Shown piece after piece: positions 6,431 through 9,794 of a DNA stretch of 9,794 nucleotides; the stretch's first letter is position 1; each line of letters opens with the position of its first letter. The stretch is from JAZFYD01 sp036443405 (GTDB lineage: Bacteria > Planctomycetota > PLA2). The notes beneath the pieces are model-generated. The model saw nothing but the letters and a program-made list of their open reading frames with translations. It searched no databases and was not told the origin of the DNA. The stretch covers positions 1 to 9,794 of the forward strand of contig JAZFYD010000099.1 in NCBI GenBank assembly GCA_036443405.1, read 5' to 3'. A program made the translations under genes and the position numbers.

Positions 6431-8056
6431 TCAGAGATCCGTGTAGACCGGACCGCCGCCGCCCTCGGGCGTGACCCAATCGATGATGCCGTAGGGATCC
6501 TTGATGTCGCACGTCTTGCAGTGCACGCAGTTGGCGAAGTTGATGGTGAGTGCCTTGTCGAACTCGTACACGTTCGCCGGGCAGAAGTACTGGCAGGGGT
6601 TGCCGTATTCCTCGGTGCACCGGCTCACGCAAAGATCGAGATCGCGCACCAGAAGATGCGCCGGTTGATCCTCCTCGTGGCTGGTGCCGGAATGGTAGAC
6701 GTCGGTGAGTTTGTCGAACGTGAGCTTGCCATCGAACGGAATCGACGCGGGCGCCGGACGTGCCGGGCCGGTGGCCTCGTGCACCGCCTCGGTGTGTTTC
6801 AGGCGGTCGTAGTAGATCCCGCGCCCGCCCAGCAGTGTCTGCGTCGCCACCTCGAGCATCGCGCGCGGACGCGACCAGCGCTTGAAGCTCGCGCGGAAGT
6901 TGCGGGTCTTGCGCAATTCCTCGTGGGCCCAGCTCTTACGGAATGCCTCCTCGTAGGAGCTCAGCTTCTCCGCCGATGCGTCGTCGGCCGTCACGGCGTG
7001 AAACGCCGCCTCGCCCGCAAGCTGGCCGGATTTGAGCGCGAGGTGAATGCCCTTCAGCCGCGCCATGTTGACCGTGCTGGCCGCGTCGCCGGCTAAAAGC
7101 CAACCGTTGCCGTAGAGCTGCGGCATCGCGTAGTAGCCGCCGCCCGGAATCGCCTTGGCGCCGTAGCGAATCACCTCCCCGTCCGCGAGGATGCCGGCGA
7201 TCAGCGGGTGCGTCTTGAAGCGCTGGAACTCGCGGTGCAGGTCGAACGTCGGGTCCTCGTAGTCGAGCCCCATGACGAGGCCGAGACTAACGACGTCGTC
7301 CTTCATCCCGTAGATCCACGAACCGCCGTACACATTCGACGGCAGCGGCCACCCGAGTGTGTGGATGACCTTGCCCGCGGGAAACGAACCCGGCCGCACC
7401 TTCCACAACTCCTTGATGCCGGTTTCGTAGTCCGGCGCGTTGCGGTCGATCGTCGCGGAGGGAAACTCCTGCAACAGTAGCTTCGTGAGATTGCCGCGCA
7501 CGCCGTCGCACAAAATCGTGACCTTCGCGCGCACCTCGGCCCCAGCCATGTAGCTCGACTTCTTCTGGCCGTTCTTGTCGATGCCCTGGTCGTTGAGCAC
7601 GATGCCCTTGAGCGCACCGTCCTCGATGATCAGGTCACGCCCCGGGAACTCGGGGAAGATGTCGATGCCGCGCGACTCCGCGACACCTGCGAGCCAACCG
7701 ACCATCTTGTTCAGGCTGCACACGGTGTTGCCGTGGTTGCGTAGGGGAGGCGGCACGGGAATGCGGTACGCGCGGCGTTCGGACAGCGCGTAGACCGCCT
7801 CGCCCGCTACCTCGGCCTCGATCGGCGGGTCCATGTCACGCCAACCCGGCAGGAGGTCGTCGAGGCCCTGCGGGTCCATGACCGCCCCACTCAAACTGTG
7901 CATGCCGGGCGCCGAAGCTTTCTCGAGCACCGCGAGCGCGAGATCACCGGCGCCGTGTTCCGTCGCCAGCTCCTGAAAACGCAACGCGGCGGCGAGTCCC
8001 GCCGGCCCCGCGCCGACGATCGCGCAGTCGAGTTCCAAATCGTCGCGTTCGCTCAT
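6431..8056 (-). CDS. Electron transfer flavoprotein:ubiquinone oxidoreductase (ETF-QO)
   Basis: A 541-residue homologue of mitochondrial ETFDH. It takes electrons from reduced ETF, filled by acyl-CoA and amino-acid dehydrogenases, and passes them through FAD and one 4Fe-4S cluster to membrane quinone. Seen directly: the FAD-binding dinucleotide fold at residues 13-20 (IVGAGPAG), the second FAD motif at 320-345 (LLAGDAASTVN followed by MARLKGIHLAL), and the family's C-terminal cluster site with C492 (YFCPANVYEF) and C510, C513, C516 (NCVHCKTCDIKDP). The closing WVTPEGGGG is also conserved. Length fits the mature enzyme. ATG 8056 overlaps the nfo stop (ATGA) and has AGGAG about 12 bases upstream. 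No etfA/etfB genes are in the window. The quinone-facing surface is monotopic in the known structure, so no transmembrane helix is expected or seen. A TetR regulator sits just upstream of the operon. Confidence 0.97.
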   Translation of the reverse strand: MSERDDLELDCAIVGAGPAGLAAALRFQELATEHGAGDLALAVLEKASAPGMHSLSGAVMDPQGLDDLLPGWRDMDPPIEAEVAGEAVYALSERRAYRIPVPPPLRNHGNTVCSLNKMVGWLAGVAESRGIDIFPEFPGRDLIIEDGALKGIVLNDQGIDKNGQKKSSYMAGAEVRAKVTILCDGVRGNLTKLLLQEFPSATIDRNAPDYETGIKELWKVRPGSFPAGKVIHTLGWPLPSNVYGGSWIYGMKDDVVSLGLVMGLDYEDPTFDLHREFQRFKTHPLIAGILADGEVIRYGAKAIPGGGYYAMPQLYGNGWLLAGDAASTVNMARLKGIHLALKSGQLAGEAAFHAVTADDASAEKLSSYEEAFRKSWAHEELRKTRNFRASFKRWSRPRAMLEVATQTLLGGRGIYYDRLKHTEAVHEATGPARPAPASIPFDGKLTFDKLTDVYHSGTSHEEDQPAHLLVRDLDLCVSRCTEEYGNPCQYFCPANVYEFDKALTINFANCVHCKTCDIKDPYGIIDWVTPEGGGGPVYTDL

Positions 8057-8895
8057 CGCTTTCGCATTCTCCTCAACACGGCCAGGTTGCGCTCGTAGCC
8101 TTCCGGGCCACCGGGCGTTTCCAGCAGTCCTGGATGATCGCGGAAACGGGGGTCGTTCACCAGCCGTCGGAATGCGCCAGCGCCGATCTCGCCCTCGCCG
8201 ATGTGCTCGTGGCGGTCCTTTCGTGACCCGAGCGGGAATTTCGAGTCGTTCAGATGAAACGCGCGGACGCGATCGAGCCCGAGGCGGGACTCGACCTCCA
8301 GAAACGCTGCGTCGTAGCCCTTTTTCGAAGCGATGTCGTATCCCGCCGCGAAGAAGTGACAGGTGTCGATGCAGATGCCGACGCGCTTGCTGCGCACACC
8401 CTTGAGAAGCGTCTCCAGGTGCTCGAGGCGGTGGCCGAGGTTGGTGCCCTGGCCGGCGGTGTTTTCCAAGAGCACCATCACCTTCTTGCCGCGCGTGGCC
8501 GCAAGCACCTCTTTCAGGCTCTCGATAATACCGGCCAACCCGGCGTCCTCGCCCGCGCCGACGTGCGACCCCGGGTGTACGCAGAGATAGGGAATGCCCA
8601 GCGCAGCACATCGTTCGAGTTCATCGATAAATGCCATGCGGGACTTCTCGAGGATCGCGGGATCCGTCGCGCAGAGATTGATCAGATAGGAGGCGTGGCT
8701 GACCGTGCCGTCGTGAAAGCCGGCCCCGGCGGCGTCGAGCCGGAACGCGGCGGCCTGTTCGATATCCAGCGGTTTGGGGAACCACTGACGCTGATTGCGG
8801 GTGAACACCTGGATCGCCTCGCAGCCGAGTTCCAAGCCCTGCGCCACGGCATTCGGCATGCCGCCGGAGGTGGAAACGTGAGCACCCAAACGCAT
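8053..8895 (-). CDS. nfo: Endonuclease IV (AP endonuclease)
   Basis: A 280-residue TIM-barrel enzyme, the usual length for the family. It cuts the DNA backbone 5' of abasic sites in base-excision repair, using three zinc ions. All nine metal ligands known for E. coli Nfo can be placed: H67 (SHASYL), H107 (VHPGSH), E144 (LLENTAGQG), D177 and H180 (IDTCHFFAAG), H214 (FHLNDSK), D227 and H229 (KDRHEHIGEG) and E259 (LLETP). The ATG at 8895 begins the characteristic MRLGAHVSTSGG. It is the first gene of the leftward operon, and its stop overlaps the ETF-QO start. No Shine-Dalgarno is visible and a -10-like element lies nine bases before the ATG, so the mRNA may be nearly leaderless. Confidence 0.97.
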   Translation of the reverse strand: MRLGAHVSTSGGMPNAVAQGLELGCEAIQVFTRNQRQWFPKPLDIEQAAAFRLDAAGAGFHDGTVSHASYLINLCATDPAILEKSRMAFIDELERCAALGIPYLCVHPGSHVGAGEDAGLAGIIESLKEVLAATRGKKVMVLLENTAGQGTNLGHRLEHLETLLKGVRSKRVGICIDTCHFFAAGYDIASKKGYDAAFLEVESRLGLDRVRAFHLNDSKFPLGSRKDRHEHIGEGEIGAGAFRRLVNDPRFRDHPGLLETPGGPEGYERNLAVLRRMRKR

Positions 8896-8904
8896 CGGGC
8901 GACG

Positions 8905-8934
8905 AGTGTACGCGCGGTAATGTTGTCTCCCCAA
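8905..8934 (-). promoter_or_regulatory. Putative promoter of the nfo operon
   Basis: Read leftward, TTGGGG (8934-8929) and TACACT (8910-8905) are spaced by 18 bases, a reasonable sigma-70-type pair. Transcription would start about at 8898, two or three bases before the nfo ATG. The -35 box overlaps one arm of the 20-bp palindrome, so a bound repressor would block it. Confidence 0.45.
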
Positions 8935-8950
8935 CGGCTGACGCCGTTGG
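8931..8950. promoter_or_regulatory. Perfect palindrome, candidate TetR operator
   Basis: CCAACGGC and GCCGTTGG are perfect inverted repeats separated by TGAC, lying between the divergent nfo and tetR-family genes. TetR-family dimers bind such sites, usually next to their own gene. It covers part of the putative -35 of the nfo promoter. The right half recurs at 9012-9021. A transcript hairpin is an alternative, but the position favours an operator. Confidence 0.55.
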
Positions 8951-9011
8951 AGCCACACGTTTGAAGCGTCTGAGATTGTGGCGCGAGTCCGAGACGATCG
9001 TTGCGCAACCC

Positions 9012-9021
9012 ACGCCGTTGG
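9012..9021 (+). repeat. Second copy of operator half-site ACGCCGTTGG
   Basis: ACGCCGTTGG is identical to 8941-8950, the right half of the palindrome plus its two preceding bases. It lies about 13 bases upstream of the TetR gene's -10 element, where a second repressor subunit or dimer could occlude polymerase. The left half of the palindrome is not conserved here; only a CAAC at 9006-9009 opposite GTTG remains. Confidence 0.45.
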
Positions 9022-9033
9022 GCAGAAACTCCG

Positions 9034-9039
9034 TACAAT
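9034..9039 (+). promoter_or_regulatory. -10 element of the TetR-family gene, probably leaderless
   Basis: TACAAT is a near-consensus -10 hexamer ending seven bases before the ATG at 9047, so transcription would begin at or next to the start codon. No Shine-Dalgarno fits in the remaining CCGGGCC. No good -35 box is found 16-18 bases upstream (the region reads CCACGCCG), so an activator or an unusual sigma factor could be needed. Confidence 0.45.
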
Positions 9040-9046
9040 CCGGGCC

Positions 9047-9619
9047 ATGGCCAACCCCGATCGCAAGGCGGAAATCCGGCACATGGCCGCGGGCGTGTTC
9101 GCGGAACGCGGCTTTGATGCCGCGTCGATCCGGGACGTCGCCAAGGCCACGGGGATGAGCCTCGCGGGGCTTTATTACTACTACCGCGGCAAGGACGAGA
9201 TCCTCTTCGACATCCAGAACGAGGCGTTCGGGACGCTTCTGGATTCGCACGCGGAGGCGCTGGCCGGGCTGAAAGAACCGCGCGAAAAACTCCGCGCGAT
9301 CGTGCGCGCGCACCTGCAGTTTTTCGGAAGCAACATCAGCGAGATGAAGGTGATGTCGCGCGAGAGCGAGACGCTGAACGGCGAGTTCGCCGAACGCGTC
9401 GGCGAGAAAAAGCGCCGCTACGTAAGGCTCGTGCGCGGCGTGCTCGAGGAGATGGACCGCAAGAAGCAGTTCAAGAACAAGCGCCCGGACGTCGCGGTGT
9501 TCGTGCTCTTCGGCATGATGAACTGGCTCTACACCTGGTACGACGAATCCCGCGACGGAACGCCGATGGAGCTTGCCGACACGATCTGCGGGATCTTTTT
9601 GGACGGGGTTGCGAAGTAA
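9047..9619 (+). CDS. TetR-family transcriptional regulator
   Basis: A 190-residue repressor-type protein. Residues 7-53 are the TetR DNA-binding domain: KAEIRHMAAGVFAERGFDAA, then the helix-turn-helix SIRDVAKATGMSLAGLYYYY and the RGKDEIL tail (family 'Y.hF.sKe.Ll'). Residues 60-190 are the helical ligand-binding and dimer part, with SEMKVMSRESETL and a charged KKRRYVRLV helix resembling FadR/YsiA- and KstR2-like proteins that sense acyl-CoAs; this ligand is inferred. ATG 9047 is preferred over an ATG 69 bases upstream because the domain begins right after it and the upstream stretch (CATHAVGQK...) is unlike the family and overlaps the putative promoter. It is divergent from the nfo-ETF-QO operon, with a palindrome between, fitting autoregulation and control of the operon. 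Confidence 0.92.
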   Translation: MANPDRKAEIRHMAAGVFAERGFDAASIRDVAKATGMSLAGLYYYYRGKDEILFDIQNEAFGTLLDSHAEALAGLKEPREKLRAIVRAHLQFFGSNISEMKVMSRESETLNGEFAERVGEKKRRYVRLVRGVLEEMDRKKQFKNKRPDVAVFVLFGMMNWLYTWYDESRDGTPMELADTICGIFLDGVAK

Positions 9620-9767
9620 CGTCCAGCTGCCCGGACCGTTGAGTTGTGTTTCGGACAGCGAAGGGGTCGAAAGCCGCGGGTCGTTCGATGCGCAACAACG
9701 ACCACCCGCGATCGGTGCCTGGTAAGCGGAAGGGACCGAGGCAAGTGAGCCCGAACGCGCGATAGCC
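9620..9767. other. Non-coding stretch after the TetR gene
   Basis: No reading frame here resembles a known protein in either strand, and no tRNA or other RNA family is recognised. It contains one strong hairpin (9675-9710) and then an unstructured-looking part. A 3' untranslated region or an unrecognised small RNA is possible. Confidence 0.4.
9675..9710. repeat. Hairpin with 11-bp stem
   Basis: CGCGGGTCGTT (9675-9685) pairs with AACGA (9697-9701) and CCCGCG (9705-9710), leaving an 11-base loop and a three-base bulge (CCA, 9702-9704). There is no T-run after it, so it is not a plain intrinsic terminator; it may be an RNA structure in the TetR transcript or a protein site. Confidence 0.45.
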
Positions 9768-9794
9768 GGAAAACGATCCAGCGAATCGTTTTCC
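9768..9794. terminator. Perfect 10-bp inverted repeat at window end, possible bidirectional terminator
   Basis: GGAAAACGAT (9768-9777) and ATCGTTTTCC (9785-9794) are perfect inverted repeats around a seven-base loop (CCAGCGA). The A-rich left and T-rich right arms are the form of a bidirectional terminator, placed about 150 bases after the TetR stop. The repeat ends exactly at the last base, so it may extend further, and a sequence-end artefact cannot be excluded. Confidence 0.4.

Noticed and set aside
8978..9046. Earlier ATG for the TetR regulator at 8978
   Set aside because: The added 23 residues are unlike the family and would cover the putative -10 box and operator half-site.
1..9794. 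Transposase, integrase, tRNA, rRNA, CRISPR or toxin-antitoxin genes
   Set aside because: None recognised in either strand; the window looks like core-type genes apart from its left edge.

Overview
High-GC bacterial DNA (roughly two-thirds G+C by eye) carrying a compact run of leftward genes, one divergent regulator and short intergenic gaps. A periplasmic multiheme c-type cytochrome, an electron-transfer-flavoprotein:quinone oxidoreductase and a periplasmic binding protein paired with a membrane sensor all point to a respiring, Gram-negative-type bacterium. A phylum cannot be fixed from the sequence; Planctomycetota or a deltaproteobacterial-type lineage are guesses only.

Layout. (a) 1-118: a rightward fragment of acetylglutamate kinase (argB), joined abruptly near 116-121 to (b) a leftward HAMP-domain membrane sensor (1-841, native only from about 119 upward). 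(c) 838-1665: a periplasmic substrate-binding protein of the ABC_sub_bind type, overlapping the sensor by four bases. (d) 1666-1781: a 116-bp gap with an imperfect hairpin and a T-tract, a likely break between transcription units. (e) 1782-8895: six tightly packed leftward genes. In transcription order they are endonuclease IV (nfo), ETF-quinone oxidoreductase, a flavodoxin-like/DUF309 fusion, a stand-alone Lon N-terminal-domain protein, a RecB/Cas4-like PD-(D/E)XK nuclease with a probable 4Fe-4S cluster, and a five-heme cytochrome. Two pairs overlap by four bases (ATGA, GTGA); the other gaps are 12, 13 and 50 bp. (f) 8896-9046: a divergent promoter region with a perfect 20-bp palindrome and a repeated half-site. 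(g) 9047-9619: a rightward TetR-family regulator. (h) 9620-9794: no gene seen, two hairpins, the last ending exactly at the window edge.

How the genes may work together. The TetR protein most likely controls itself and the leftward operon through the palindrome. ETF-QO passes electrons from acyl-CoA or amino-acid oxidation into the quinone pool, and FadR/PsrA-like TetR proteins often regulate such genes, so a lipid-responsive regulator is plausible. The operon also carries DNA-repair functions (nfo, PD-(D/E)XK nuclease) and a quality-control-type Lon-N protein; this may be simple co-transcription rather than one pathway. The binding protein and sensor form a probable ligand-sensing pair.

I do not see a convincing new defence or mobile system. 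The points most worth checking are the argB/sensor chimeric junction, the flavodoxin-DUF309 fusion, the domain build of the cytochrome, and the apparently leaderless divergent promoters.
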